From Saccharothrix obliqua (GTDB lineage Bacteria > Actinomycetota > Actinomycetes > Mycobacteriales > Pseudonocardiaceae): DNA of 64,000 bases. The DNA is taken from contig NZ_JAHXGQ010000005.1 in assembly GCF_019375475.1 (NCBI RefSeq), positions 124,001 through 188,000 on the forward strand. Reading direction: 5' to 3'. The first letter of the stretch is position 1; each line of letters starts with the position of its first letter. Position numbers and translations under genes: made by a program. The notes under the pieces are model-generated. The model had not been told where the DNA came from, did not search any database, and saw nothing but the letters and a program-made list of their open reading frames with translations. Positions 27,401 to 35,372 of this stretch are shown here, piece by piece.

Positions 27401-27796
27401 GTGAACACGGTGCCGACCGGCAAGGTCAAGTGGTACGACTCGGAGAAGGGCTTCGGCTTCGTCACGCAGGACGGCGGCGAAGACGTTTATGTGCGGAAAT
27501 CCGCGCTGCCCCCCGGCGTCGAGGGCCTGAAGGCCGGGCAGCGCATCGAGTTCGGCATGGCGGAGGGGCGGCGCGGGCCGCAGGCCCTGTCCGTCCGGCT
27601 GATCGACCCCGCGCCGTCGGTGGCCGAAGCGCGCCGCCGGCCGGCGGAGGAGCTGCACGGCCTGATCGAAGACATGATCAAACTGCTGGAGTTGAAGGTC
27701 CAGCCCGAACTGCGCCGCGGGCGGTACCCCGATCGGAAGAACACGAAGCTGATCGCGGACGTGGTGCGTGCTGTTGCGCGGGAGTTGGATCCGTAA
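27401..27796 (+). CDS. cspB: Cold-shock domain protein with C-terminal extension
   Basis: This protein of about 131 residues starts with a cold-shock domain ([25 protein letters not shown], with RNP1 KGFGFV and RNP2-like DVYV) for single-stranded nucleic-acid binding. A helical basic extension of about 65 residues follows, making it twice the size of a classic Csp. The length matches CspB of M. tuberculosis (Rv0871, from memory). The GTG at 27401 follows GAGGG; a GTG at 27410 is an alternative. A large palindrome lies downstream. Confidence 0.9.
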   Translation: MNTVPTGKVKWYDSEKGFGFVTQDGGEDVYVRKSALPPGVEGLKAGQRIEFGMAEGRRGPQALSVRLIDPAPSVAEARRRPAEELHGLIEDMIKLLELKVQPELRRGRYPDRKNTKLIADVVRAVARELDP

Positions 27797-27858
27797 GGGT
27801 CTGGATTAAAAACGACGCTCGCCGCTTGGCAGGCCGCCAAGGATGACGTGAAGTGCGG

Positions 27859-27991
27859 GCTGCGTGTCATCCCCGTATGGCCTGGTCAAGACAACCGCGC
27901 TCGTTCCCAGGGCGCAAACGAAGTGCGTGTTTGCACCCTGGGAACGAGCGCGGTTCGCTGGCGCGCAGGCCATACGGGGATGACACGCAGC
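27859..27991. repeat. 133-bp two-arm palindrome downstream of the cold-shock gene
   Basis: The outer arms are perfectly complementary over 26 bp (27859-27884 with 27966-27991). Inside them, inner arms are perfectly complementary over 20 bp (27893-27912 with 27936-27955), plus six more pairs (27914-27919 with 27929-27934) around a nine-base apex. The unpaired parts between the arms are 8 and 10 bases. This is far longer than an ordinary terminator and is not coding. It lies between the convergent cold-shock and DUF2771 genes. Confidence 0.92.
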
Positions 27992-28112
27992 GGAGCTGGA
28001 GTGTGCAGCGGAGCTGCCGAGTGCGGCGAGCTGGAGTGTGCGGCGGAGCTGCCGGGTGTGGGGGCGGAGCTGCCGAGTGTGGCGGAGCTGCTGTGCGTGT
28101 GTGGCGGGTGGG
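27992..28112. repeat. Degenerate GCGGAGCTG tandem repeats
   Basis: After the large palindrome, about six spaced copies of (G)CGGAGCTG or CGAGCTGGAGTGTG occur up to about 28095, with a loose spacing of 15-20 bases. They reach the stop of the lipoprotein gene. No coding or known regulatory signal was seen. Confidence 0.6.
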
Positions 28113-28598
28113 TCAGCGGTCGTCTACTGAGAGGACCCAGGTGCCTCGTGCCACGAAGTCGAAGGCGCCGCCTGCTGTGCCTGCTTCGATTCGTGCGCCG
28201 TACTGCTGGACCTCGACGCTCTCCAGCTGGTCGTCGCGGTTGGGCAGGACCAGCGAGTACGCGTACTTCGGGTCGCGTTCGGTGAAGAGGCGGCTGCGTA
28301 GGGGTTCCTGGGCTTCGCCCGCCGCGTTGCGGTAGGTGAACTTCACCGACCAGGCGCTGTTGGCCAGTTCGCCCGGCACGGAGATCTGCACCGTCCGGCC
28401 GGGTCGGACGCGGAGGACGCCGGTGGCTCGCGGGTCCACGTCGCAGTCCTCCGACTTCACGTCGCAGTATTGCGTGGGCTTGACGGTGACCGTCTTCCCG
28501 TCCGCGTAGAAGGTCACCTCGGGGTTCCCCGGTGCGGCGCAGGCGGTTGCTGCCAGGAGGGAACCGGCGGTCAGCAGTACGGACAGGGCTCGGCGCAC
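28113..28598 (-). CDS. DUF2771-type lipoprotein (Rv0875c-like)
   Basis: This 161-residue exported protein has a signal peptide with lipobox AATAC (Cys20). The mature part is rich in beta strands (VTFYADGKTVTVKPTQYCDV, RPGRTVQISVPGELANSAW, WVLSVDD) and has a CDVKSEDC cysteine pair. The length and position match Rv0875c, which I recall as DUF2771. TAGGCT is seven bases before the GTG start. It lies 10 bp downstream of an MFS gene on the same strand. Function is unknown. Confidence 0.8.
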   Translation of the reverse strand: MRRALSVLLTAGSLLAATACAAPGNPEVTFYADGKTVTVKPTQYCDVKSEDCDVDPRATGVLRVRPGRTVQISVPGELANSAWSVKFTYRNAAGEAQEPLRSRLFTERDPKYAYSLVLPNRDDQLESVEVQQYGARIEAGTAGGAFDFVARGTWVLSVDDR

Positions 28599-28608
28599 GG
28601 GGTGGAGC

Positions 28609-30093
28609 CTACGGTGTGACGGCGGTGGGGCGGATGGGGCGGTCGCCGCCCAGGCCCGGGATCAGCGAACTGCCCCGCCGGGACAGGATGGTTTGCGCCA
28701 GGCCGCACGCCAGCAGGCCGGACAGCACCGTGAAACCGATCCAGTATTCGGTCGGCAGCAGGACGCCCAGGGCACCGCCGAACACCCAGCCGAGCTGGAG
28801 GATGGTTTCCGAACGGCCGAAGGCCGAAGCCCGCGACTCCTCCGGCAGGTCGTCCTGGATGACCGCGTCCAGGCTCACCTTGGCCAGCGAACTGGCGGTG
28901 GCGCCGGCCAGGCCGACGACGGCCGCGGTGATCAGACCCGGCAGCACGGCGGCGACGATCGTGGCGACCAGCGTTGCCGTGAGGCAGCCGATGACCACCT
29001 GGTCGGGCGCTCCGAACTGCATTCGCGCGCCCACCGCGTTGCCCAGGAAGCTGCCGATGCCGGCCGCACTGGCGATCACGCCCAGCAGGAGCAGTTGGAG
29101 GAAGGGCTCGCCCTCGGTCTGCGCGCGCACGACGAAGGCCGCGAAGAGCATCAGGAAACCGGTCAACATGCGGATGGACCCGTTGCCCCAGAGGGCGACC
29201 ACGACGGTCCGGCCGAGCGGCTGGCGCTTCGGCTTGAGCGGGCGGGCGCGGAGGCTGGTGGGGACTTCGCCCTCGGTCACCTCGACCCACGACGGGATGC
29301 GCAGGCACAGCCAGGCGTTGCCCAGGCAGAGGACGGCGGTGAACCAGAGTGCGCCCGGTGAGCCGAAGATGTTCGCGAAACCGGCCGCGAAGAGGCCGAA
29401 GACGCCACCTGCCGCCAAGCCGAACACGGTCATCCGGGCGTTGGTCTTGGAGAGCGTGATCTCCGGGGGCAGGACGCGGGGCGTGATGGCGGATTTGAGC
29501 ACGGTGAACGACTTCGACAACACCATGCTGCCCAGCGCGGCCGGGTAGAGGCCCCAGTTGTCGAAGTTCACCGCCATGATCACGGAGAGCAGCACGCGCA
29601 GCACGCACGACGCGGCGAGCGCGATCCTGCGCCCCCGCTGGATGCGGTCGAGCGCGGGACCGATCACGGGCGCCACCAAGGCGAACGGGGCGACCGTGAT
29701 GAGCAGGTACAGCGCGACCTTGCCCTTGCTCTCGCCCGTGGCGGCGGAGAAGAAGAGGGTGTTGGCCAGGGCTACGGCCATTGCCGCGTCGGCGGCGTAG
29801 TTCATCATCACCGCGTACGTGAGTGATGACAGGCCCGATTGCTTGGCCCCGTCCGCGTGGGCCGCCTTGCGGAACGCCGTTACCGCCTGGCTGCTCAGCT
29901 GCCTGGTCCGCCACAGGGCCACCCGGGTGACCGTGATCTTCCTGGGCGGGGGAGCCGGCTGGGTTGGTTGCTGTTCGGGAGTTGGTTTCGTTGTGGGTGG
30001 CTCCTCCCGGGTGTGCGGCCGGCTGCGTGGCTGGTACTCGTCGTCTTCCCACGGGTACCGCCGCGACTGGTCTTCCGGCCGTGGAGGGGTCAC
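28609..30093 (-). CDS. MFS transporter with proline-rich N-terminus (Rv0876c-like)
   Basis: This protein of about 494 residues has a charged Pro/Gln-rich N-terminus of around 50 residues and then about 12 membrane segments. The TM2-3 loop has the degenerate motif GPALDRIQRGRRIAL. The substrate is unknown; it may be an exporter. The GTG at 30093 (VTPPRPED) was chosen because AGGA lies about eight bases upstream; a GTG at 30111 is also in frame. It is followed at 10 bp by the lipoprotein gene, matching Rv0876c-Rv0875c order. Confidence 0.88.
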   Translation of the reverse strand: MTPPRPEDQSRRYPWEDDEYQPRSRPHTREEPPTTKPTPEQQPTQPAPPPRKITVTRVALWRTRQLSSQAVTAFRKAAHADGAKQSGLSSLTYAVMMNYAADAAMAVALANTLFFSAATGESKGKVALYLLITVAPFALVAPVIGPALDRIQRGRRIALAASCVLRVLLSVIMAVNFDNWGLYPAALGSMVLSKSFTVLKSAITPRVLPPEITLSKTNARMTVFGLAAGGVFGLFAAGFANIFGSPGALWFTAVLCLGNAWLCLRIPSWVEVTEGEVPTSLRARPLKPKRQPLGRTVVVALWGNGSIRMLTGFLMLFAAFVVRAQTEGEPFLQLLLLGVIASAAGIGSFLGNAVGARMQFGAPDQVVIGCLTATLVATIVAAVLPGLITAAVVGLAGATASSLAKVSLDAVIQDDLPEESRASAFGRSETILQLGWVFGGALGVLLPTEYWIGFTVLSGLLACGLAQTILSRRGSSLIPGLGGDRPIRPTAVTP

Positions 30094-30114
30094 GGCCCAA
30101 TCCTGCCTCACGAG

Positions 30115-30618
30115 GTGGCGGCTGTCTCAGACATTGCCGCCGGGGAGGCGTGGTTGCAGTCTTCTCCCGTGGACGACGTGGACCGGGAGCTGCTCGACCA
30201 GCTCCAGCGGGACGCCGGGCGGACCTTGCGCGAGCTGGGCGACCTGGTGGGGCTCTCGCCCAGCGCGGTGCAGCGGAGGATCACGCGGTACCGCGCGGAC
30301 GGGGTGCTCGCCGGGCAGGTCGCCGTGCTGGACGCCGCCCGGCTGGGTGTGGTGCTGGCGGTGGTGCTGGTCACCCTGGAACTGGACTCCCCCGCTCATC
30401 ACCACGCGTTCGCGGAGCGGGTGCGGGGGGTGGGAGAGGTGCAGCAGTGCTACGCGTTGACGGGGCGTTGGGACTACCTTGTGGTGTTGTCCACACCGGA
30501 CGCGGAGCGTTGCCGGGAGGTGGGTGACGAGCTGTTCCGGCGTGACCCGAACGTGAAGCGGTACGAGGTGTTGCCGGTTTTCGACGCCGTGAAGACCGGG
30601 TTGGCGGTCAGCCTGTGA
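30115..30618 (+). CDS. Lrp/AsnC-family transcriptional regulator
   Basis: This protein of up to 167 residues has an N-terminal helix-turn-helix (VDRELLDQLQRDAGRTLRELGDLVGLSPSAVQRRITRYRADGVL) and a C-terminal RAM ligand-binding domain (YALTGRWDYLVVLSTPD). The start is uncertain: GTG 30115 gives 167 residues and GTG 30169 gives 149, closer to family size. It is divergent from the MFS gene, and its 3' end overlaps the convergent cyclotransferase gene by 11 bp. Confidence 0.88.
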   Translation: MAAVSDIAAGEAWLQSSPVDDVDRELLDQLQRDAGRTLRELGDLVGLSPSAVQRRITRYRADGVLAGQVAVLDAARLGVVLAVVLVTLELDSPAHHHAFAERVRGVGEVQQCYALTGRWDYLVVLSTPDAERCREVGDELFRRDPNVKRYEVLPVFDAVKTGLAVSL

Positions 30619-31369
30619 TCCGCACGTGGAAGATCGTCGGCCAGTTCTTGCCCGTCACCAGGAACTCGCCCGCGGCGGGCAGGGCGGCGATGCCGTTGAG
30701 CACGTCCGTCCTCGGCACGTCCGCCGGCCGGATCGGGCTCAGGTCGACGGTCTGCTCCACCGCGCCCGTGGCGGGGTCGATGCGGACGATCTCGTCGGAC
30801 TGCCAGAGGTTCGCCCAGACCTTGCCGCCCACGCACTCCAGCTCGTTGAGGCGGACCAGCGGCACGCCGTTGCGGCGCACGGTGACGCGCCCGGTCTCCG
30901 CGAACGTCTCCGGGTCGCGGAACCGCAGCTCCTCCGTGCCGTCGCTCATCACCAGGCGCCCGCCGTCGCGGCACAGGCCCCAGCCCTCGCCGTCGTAGGG
31001 GACGCGCCCGACCTCCTCCAGGGTGTTGCGGTCCCACTGGATGGCCACGCCGTTCTGCCAGGTGAGCTGCCAGATCCGGTCGCCGACCGCGGTCACGCCC
31101 TCGCCGAACAGCTCCGGCTCCAGGTCGACCCGCCGGGTGACCTCACCGGTCTCCGGGTTCAGGCGGCGCAGGGTGGATTGACCGGTCAGGCCCGTGCCCT
31201 CGTAGAGGACGCCGTCGACCAGTTCGAGGCCCTGGGTGAACGCGGACGTGTCGTGGGGGATCGTGCCGAGCACCTCGACACCCGGTTTGGCGGGAGCGTT
31301 CGGCGCGCTCGGCGCACCGGTGCACCCGGCGGACAACACGAAGACCACGACCACCAGAAGCCACCGCAC
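30608..31369 (-). CDS. Glutaminyl-peptide cyclotransferase (plant/bacterial type), lipoprotein
   Basis: This 253-residue secreted protein has a short signal with lipobox LSAGC near residue 18. The mature part is a beta-propeller-like glutamine cyclotransferase: TIPHDTSAFTQGLELVDGVLYEGTG, LTWQNGVA, GEGWGLCRDG, LNELECVGGKVWANLW and DVLNGIA are family signatures. The enzyme cyclises N-terminal glutamine to pyroglutamate. The GTG at 31369 is seven bases from CACCCT, so it may be leaderless. The large frame upstream is unlikely to be coding. Confidence 0.92.
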   Translation of the reverse strand: MRWLLVVVVFVLSAGCTGAPSAPNAPAKPGVEVLGTIPHDTSAFTQGLELVDGVLYEGTGLTGQSTLRRLNPETGEVTRRVDLEPELFGEGVTAVGDRIWQLTWQNGVAIQWDRNTLEEVGRVPYDGEGWGLCRDGGRLVMSDGTEELRFRDPETFAETGRVTVRRNGVPLVRLNELECVGGKVWANLWQSDEIVRIDPATGAVEQTVDLSPIRPADVPRTDVLNGIAALPAAGEFLVTGKNWPTIFHVRITG

Positions 31370-31427
31370 GTCCGAAAGGGTGGCACGTGTGCACGGGGCC
31401 GTGCCGGCGTGCGGCACAATTCCCCCT

Positions 31428-32216
31428 GTGACCGCCACGCCGACCCAGCAGCCCGAAACCGCGTTCGCCGACCCGGTGCTCACCGGCGCCGAAGCGGTGA
31501 GCACCGCCCGTGCCGCCGCGCAGGAGGAAGCGGGGGCCGAACCCGTCGGGGGGCACGTGGGCGTGCTCGCCGAGGACAAGTCGTCGGTCACTCACCTGTT
31601 CGAGGCCGAGCACGCGGGCTACCGGGGCTGGAACTGGGCCGTCACCATCGCGCACGCCGGTCCGGGCACGCCCGTCTCGGTGTCCGAGGTGGTGCTGATG
31701 CCCGGCGACGACGCGCTGGTCGCCCCCGACTGGGTGCCGTGGCACGAGCGCGTGCGTGCCGGCGACCTCGGTGTCGGCGACCTGCTGCCCGCCCGCGAGG
31801 ACGACCCGCGGCTCGCGCCCGGCTACGTGGGCTCCGCGGACCCCGCGGTGGAGGAGGTGGCGCTGGAGGTCGGCCTCGGCCGGGTGCGCGTGCTCTCCCG
31901 CGAAGGCGTCCTGGACGCGGCGGCCCGCTGGCACGGCGGCGACTTCGGCCCGCGCAGCGAGATGGCTCGCAGCGCGCCCGCCAAGTGCGGCACGTGCGGC
32001 TTCTACGCGCGGGTCGCCGGTTCGCTGGGCGCGGCGTTCGGCGTGTGCGCGAACGAGCTGACGCCGGCCGACGGGCACGTGGTGCACGTGGAGTACGGCT
32101 GCGGCGCGCACTCGGAGGTGGCGGTGGACAACGGCCCGGCGGTGCCGGTGGCCGACCTGGTCTACGACGACGCCGTGCTGGACGTGGAGGCCAACGAGCC
32201 GGAAACCGGTCGGTGA
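31428..32216 (+). CDS. DUF3027 protein with zinc-ribbon-like cysteines (Rv0877-like)
   Basis: This 262-residue protein has a conserved EAEHAGYRGWNWAVTIAHA core and PDWVPWHERV typical of DUF3027. The C-terminal half carries a cysteine pattern CGTCGFY, CANE, CGAHSE that could bind zinc. The length equals that recalled for Rv0877. CACAAT is seven bases before the GTG. Its stop overlaps the start of the following ATPase gene (GTGA), so the two are coupled. Function is unknown. Confidence 0.87.
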   Translation: MTATPTQQPETAFADPVLTGAEAVSTARAAAQEEAGAEPVGGHVGVLAEDKSSVTHLFEAEHAGYRGWNWAVTIAHAGPGTPVSVSEVVLMPGDDALVAPDWVPWHERVRAGDLGVGDLLPAREDDPRLAPGYVGSADPAVEEVALEVGLGRVRVLSREGVLDAAARWHGGDFGPRSEMARSAPAKCGTCGFYARVAGSLGAAFGVCANELTPADGHVVHVEYGCGAHSEVAVDNGPAVPVADLVYDDAVLDVEANEPETGR

Positions 32217-35044
32217 GCCGGGACCCGTTCGGCACCGAGGCGCTCCGGGACTCGGTGCTCGCCGCGTGGCGTGGTTCGCCGACCCGGTTCCGGGAGGACG
32301 CGAACGCCGAGGAGGACCTGCGGCTCGGCGGTTACCGCGACCGGCTGCTGGTGGAGCTGGCGCAGAACGCCGCCGACGCGGCCGGCGCGGAACCCGGTGT
32401 GCTGCGGCTGTCCCTCGTCGACGGTGAGCTGCGGGCGGCCAACACGGGCGCGCCGCTGACCGCGGACGGCGTGGCGGCCCTGGCGTCGTTGCGCGCCTCC
32501 GCCAAGTCCCTGGACACCGTCGGCCAGTTCGGCGTGGGTTTCGCGGCCGTGCTGGCGGTGACCGACGCGCCCCGCGTGGTGTCGTCGTCCGGTGGCGTCC
32601 TGTTCTCCGCGGCGCGCACCCGGCAGGCGGTGCCGGAGCTGGCGTCCGCGCGTGGCGGCGACGTGCCGGTGCTGCGGCTGGTGTGGCCGACCGACGAGGC
32701 GGACGTGCCCGCCGGTTTCGACACCGAGGTGCGGCTGCCGCTGAAGGTGGACGGTTCCGCGCTGCTGGCCGAGTTCGCCGAGCAGGTGCCGGACCTGCTG
32801 CTCGCCCTGCCCGGCCTGCGCCGGGTCGAGGTGGGCGCCGAGCTGGTGTGGGAGCGCACCGAGCAGGACGGCGTCGTGGTGCTCACCGGCCCGGCCGGCG
32901 CGGCGCGGTGGCGGGTGCACCGGGTCGGCGGCGAGCTGCCCGCGACCCTGGTGCAGGGCGTCGAGGCCCGGCCGCACTGGAGCGCCTGCTGGGCGTGGCC
33001 GATGGACGAGCCGCTGAGCGGCGACGTGCTGCACGCGCCGACGCCGACGGACGAGAAGCTGTCGTTGCCCGCCCGCCTGATCGCGACGCTGCCGGTGGAG
33101 CCGTCCCGGCGGCGGGTGCTGGTCGGCGGTGCGGCGTCGTACGTGCTGGAGCAGGCCGCCGCGGCCTACCCGGAGCTGGTGTCGGCGTTGCCGGCGGTGG
33201 AGCGCACGGCGCTGGTGCCGCTGCCGGGTTTCCCGCTGTCCGAGGTGGACGGCCTGCTGCGGGACCGGGTGCTGGCCGCGTTGCGCGGCGCGTCCTGGCT
33301 GCCGCTGGCCAGCGGCGAGTGGACCACCCCGGCCGCGGCCAGGGTGCTCGACGCGCCGTCCGAGGAACTGGTCGAGCTGCTGGAGGACGTGGTACCCGGT
33401 CTGCTCGACGCGGAACTGACGCTTCCCGCGCACGCCAGGGCGCTGGCGGCGCTGGAAGTGCCCCGGATGTCGGTGGGCGAGGTGGTCGAGGCGCTGGCCG
33501 GCGTCGGCGGCGACCCCGAGTGGTGGCACCAGGTGTACGCCGCGTTGTCGCCGCTGGCGGACGTCGACTCCACCGCGCGCGAGGCGCTGGGCGCGTTGCC
33601 CGTGCCGCTCGCGGACGGCCGGCTGGTCAGCTCGCCGCGCGGGGTGCTGCTGCTGTCGTCCGACGCGCCCGCCGGGCTGACCGGCCTGCGGGTCGTCCAC
33701 CCCGACGCGGCGCACCCGCTGCTGCTGCGGCTCGGGGCGACCGAGGCGGGTCCCGCGGAGCTGCTGGACTCGGACGCCGTGCGCGAGGCCGTGCACCGCA
33801 GCCTGGACGACCCGGCGCTGGAGGGTCCCGACCTGGTGCGGACCGTGCTGTCGCTGGTGGACCGCGCGGGCGGGCGGCCGTGGCTGGGCGAGTTGGCGCT
33901 GCCCGACTCGGCGGGCGAGTGGCGGCGGGCCGACGAGCTGGCGTTCCCCGACTCGGCGTTGCTGGACGTGCTGGAGCCGGACGCGCCGATCGGCGTGCTG
34001 GACGCGGCGTTGGCCGCCGAGTGGCCGCGTGACGTGCTGGCGGCCGTGGGCGTGCTGGACGGCTTCACGGTCGTGGTCGACGACTCGCCGACCGAACCGG
34101 ACCACGACCTCGCCGACGAGGGCTACTGGTGGGACGCGGCGGAGGAGCCGCCCACGCGGGTGGTCGGCATCCGGGACCTGGACCTGGTGGCCCGGGACAG
34201 GTGGCCCGAGGCGTTGCGGATGATGGCCGCCGACCCGGTGACGTGGCGCGCGGTGACCGAGCCGGACGGTTACACCGGCTGGTGGCTGGCCCGCTACGCG
34301 ACCCTGGGCGGCGTGCCGCTGAACGCCTGGCGGCTGCCCGACGCGGTGGGCCTGGACGGCCTGTACGACGTGGTGCCGGACGTGGACGTGCCGCCGCACG
34401 TGCTCGCCGCGGCCGGTGTGCGCACGTCGCTGGCCGTGCTGGACGAGGACGACGTCACCGACCTGCTGGCCCGCCTGGGTGACCCGGAGCGGGTGTTGGC
34501 GGACGCGCTGGTGCTGCGGGTGCACGCGGCGCTGGCCGAGGTCGCCGACGTGGTGGGCGTCGAGCCGCCGGACCGGGTGCGCGTGCTCACCGGCGAGGCC
34601 GTGCCCGCCGACGACGTGGTGGTGCTGGACCTGCCGTGGCTGATCGGCGTGCTGCCGGGCGCGCAGGTGCTGGCCGCCGAGGGTTCCCCCGCCGTGCTGG
34701 CGGAGCTGCTCGCGCTGCCCCTGGCGTCCGAGGAGGTCGGCGGGGACGTGGTCGGCGCGGGCGACGAGGTGGTGTGGGCGGAGCTGGGCGCGGTGCGGCT
34801 GGCGTGCGACCTGCTCGGCGTGGACCTGCCGACCAGTCCCGTCGTCGTGCACGACGACCTGGTGGTGGAGTTCGACGGCGAGCGGCACGAGGTGTCGTGG
34901 TGGGTCGCCGACGGCGTGCCGCACGCGGCGGACACCCCGGAGGGGCTGGCGCGTGCGCTGGCGTGGGCGACCGGCCGGTGGGCCGACCGGTTCACGTTCG
35001 CGGCGCTGATCGCGGACCCGACGCCGACGGTGCTGCTGGGCTGA
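32213..35044 (+). CDS. Large Hsp90/sacsin-like GHKL ATPase
   Basis: This 943-residue protein has an N-terminal GHKL ATP-binding domain related to Hsp90 and sacsin. Its N-box is LLVELAQNAADAAG (Asn52), the Gly boxes are GQFGVGFAAVLAV, and SLRASAKS lies between. The remaining ~750 residues have no recognised domain, are rich in Val/Leu/Asp/Pro and show no membrane segment. Similar proteins follow DUF3027 genes in other actinomycetes (from memory). The GTG overlaps the DUF3027 stop by four bases. A chaperone-like role is possible but unproven. Confidence 0.88.
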   Translation: MSRDPFGTEALRDSVLAAWRGSPTRFREDANAEEDLRLGGYRDRLLVELAQNAADAAGAEPGVLRLSLVDGELRAANTGAPLTADGVAALASLRASAKSLDTVGQFGVGFAAVLAVTDAPRVVSSSGGVLFSAARTRQAVPELASARGGDVPVLRLVWPTDEADVPAGFDTEVRLPLKVDGSALLAEFAEQVPDLLLALPGLRRVEVGAELVWERTEQDGVVVLTGPAGAARWRVHRVGGELPATLVQGVEARPHWSACWAWPMDEPLSGDVLHAPTPTDEKLSLPARLIATLPVEPSRRRVLVGGAASYVLEQAAAAYPELVSALPAVERTALVPLPGFPLSEVDGLLRDRVLAALRGASWLPLASGEWTTPAAARVLDAPSEELVELLEDVVPGLLDAELTLPAHARALAALEVPRMSVGEVVEALAGVGGDPEWWHQVYAALSPLADVDSTAREALGALPVPLADGRLVSSPRGVLLLSSDAPAGLTGLRVVHPDAAHPLLLRLGATEAGPAELLDSDAVREAVHRSLDDPALEGPDLVRTVLSLVDRAGGRPWLGELALPDSAGEWRRADELAFPDSALLDVLEPDAPIGVLDAALAAEWPRDVLAAVGVLDGFTVVVDDSPTEPDHDLADEGYWWDAAEEPPTRVVGIRDLDLVARDRWPEALRMMAADPVTWRAVTEPDGYTGWWLARYATLGGVPLNAWRLPDAVGLDGLYDVVPDVDVPPHVLAAAGVRTSLAVLDEDDVTDLLARLGDPERVLADALVLRVHAALAEVADVVGVEPPDRVRVLTGEAVPADDVVVLDLPWLIGVLPGAQVLAAEGSPAVLAELLALPLASEEVGGDVVGAGDEVVWAELGAVRLACDLLGVDLPTSPVVVHDDLVVEFDGERHEVSWWVADGVPHAADTPEGLARALAWATGRWADRFTFAALIADPTPTVLLG

Positions 35045-35048
35045 CCGG

Positions 35049-35306
35049 TCAGAGGCCCTGCTGGGCGGTGCGCGAGCCCCGGCGGGCGGCCGAGCGCTGC
35101 CACCGGAAGACGCCGTAGCCGATCACGCCCAGCACGCCGCCGGACAGGCACGTCCACAGCAGCGTCGTCTGCTCCCGGAAGAACACGAGCACCACGAGGA
35201 ACGCGAGGAGCCACAGGGCGGTGCCGCCCGCGATGGCGGGCACCGGGTCGGCCAGGCGCGCCGGCAGCGGCGGCGGGGCGGGCGGCGATTGGGACTGTTC
35301 GGCCAC
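35049..35306 (-). CDS. DUF2530 small membrane protein
   Basis: This 85-residue protein has a Pro-rich N-terminus, two membrane helices (ALWLLAFLVVLVFF and LLWTCLSGGVLGVIGYGVF) and a basic tail, as in DUF2530. TAGCCT lies seven bases before the GTG, supporting this start over the long upstream frame. It ends four bases from the large ATPase stop (convergent). Its place near a MarR gene agrees with Rv0879c-Rv0880. Function is unknown. Confidence 0.83.
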   Translation of the reverse strand: MAEQSQSPPAPPPLPARLADPVPAIAGGTALWLLAFLVVLVFFREQTTLLWTCLSGGVLGVIGYGVFRWQRSAARRGSRTAQQGL

Positions 35307-35372
35307 GTGGGGCAGGCTACCTGCCGGAAACCCCAGCCGGGCGCGCCGGCACCGACCGAAGGGAAGACGGGT

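Noticed and set aside
30626..32212. Plus-strand open frame running in front of the Hsp90-like ATPase
   Set aside because: It crosses the cyclotransferase and DUF3027 genes in unrelated frames. The GTG at 32213 gives the GTGA coupling and the first family motif.
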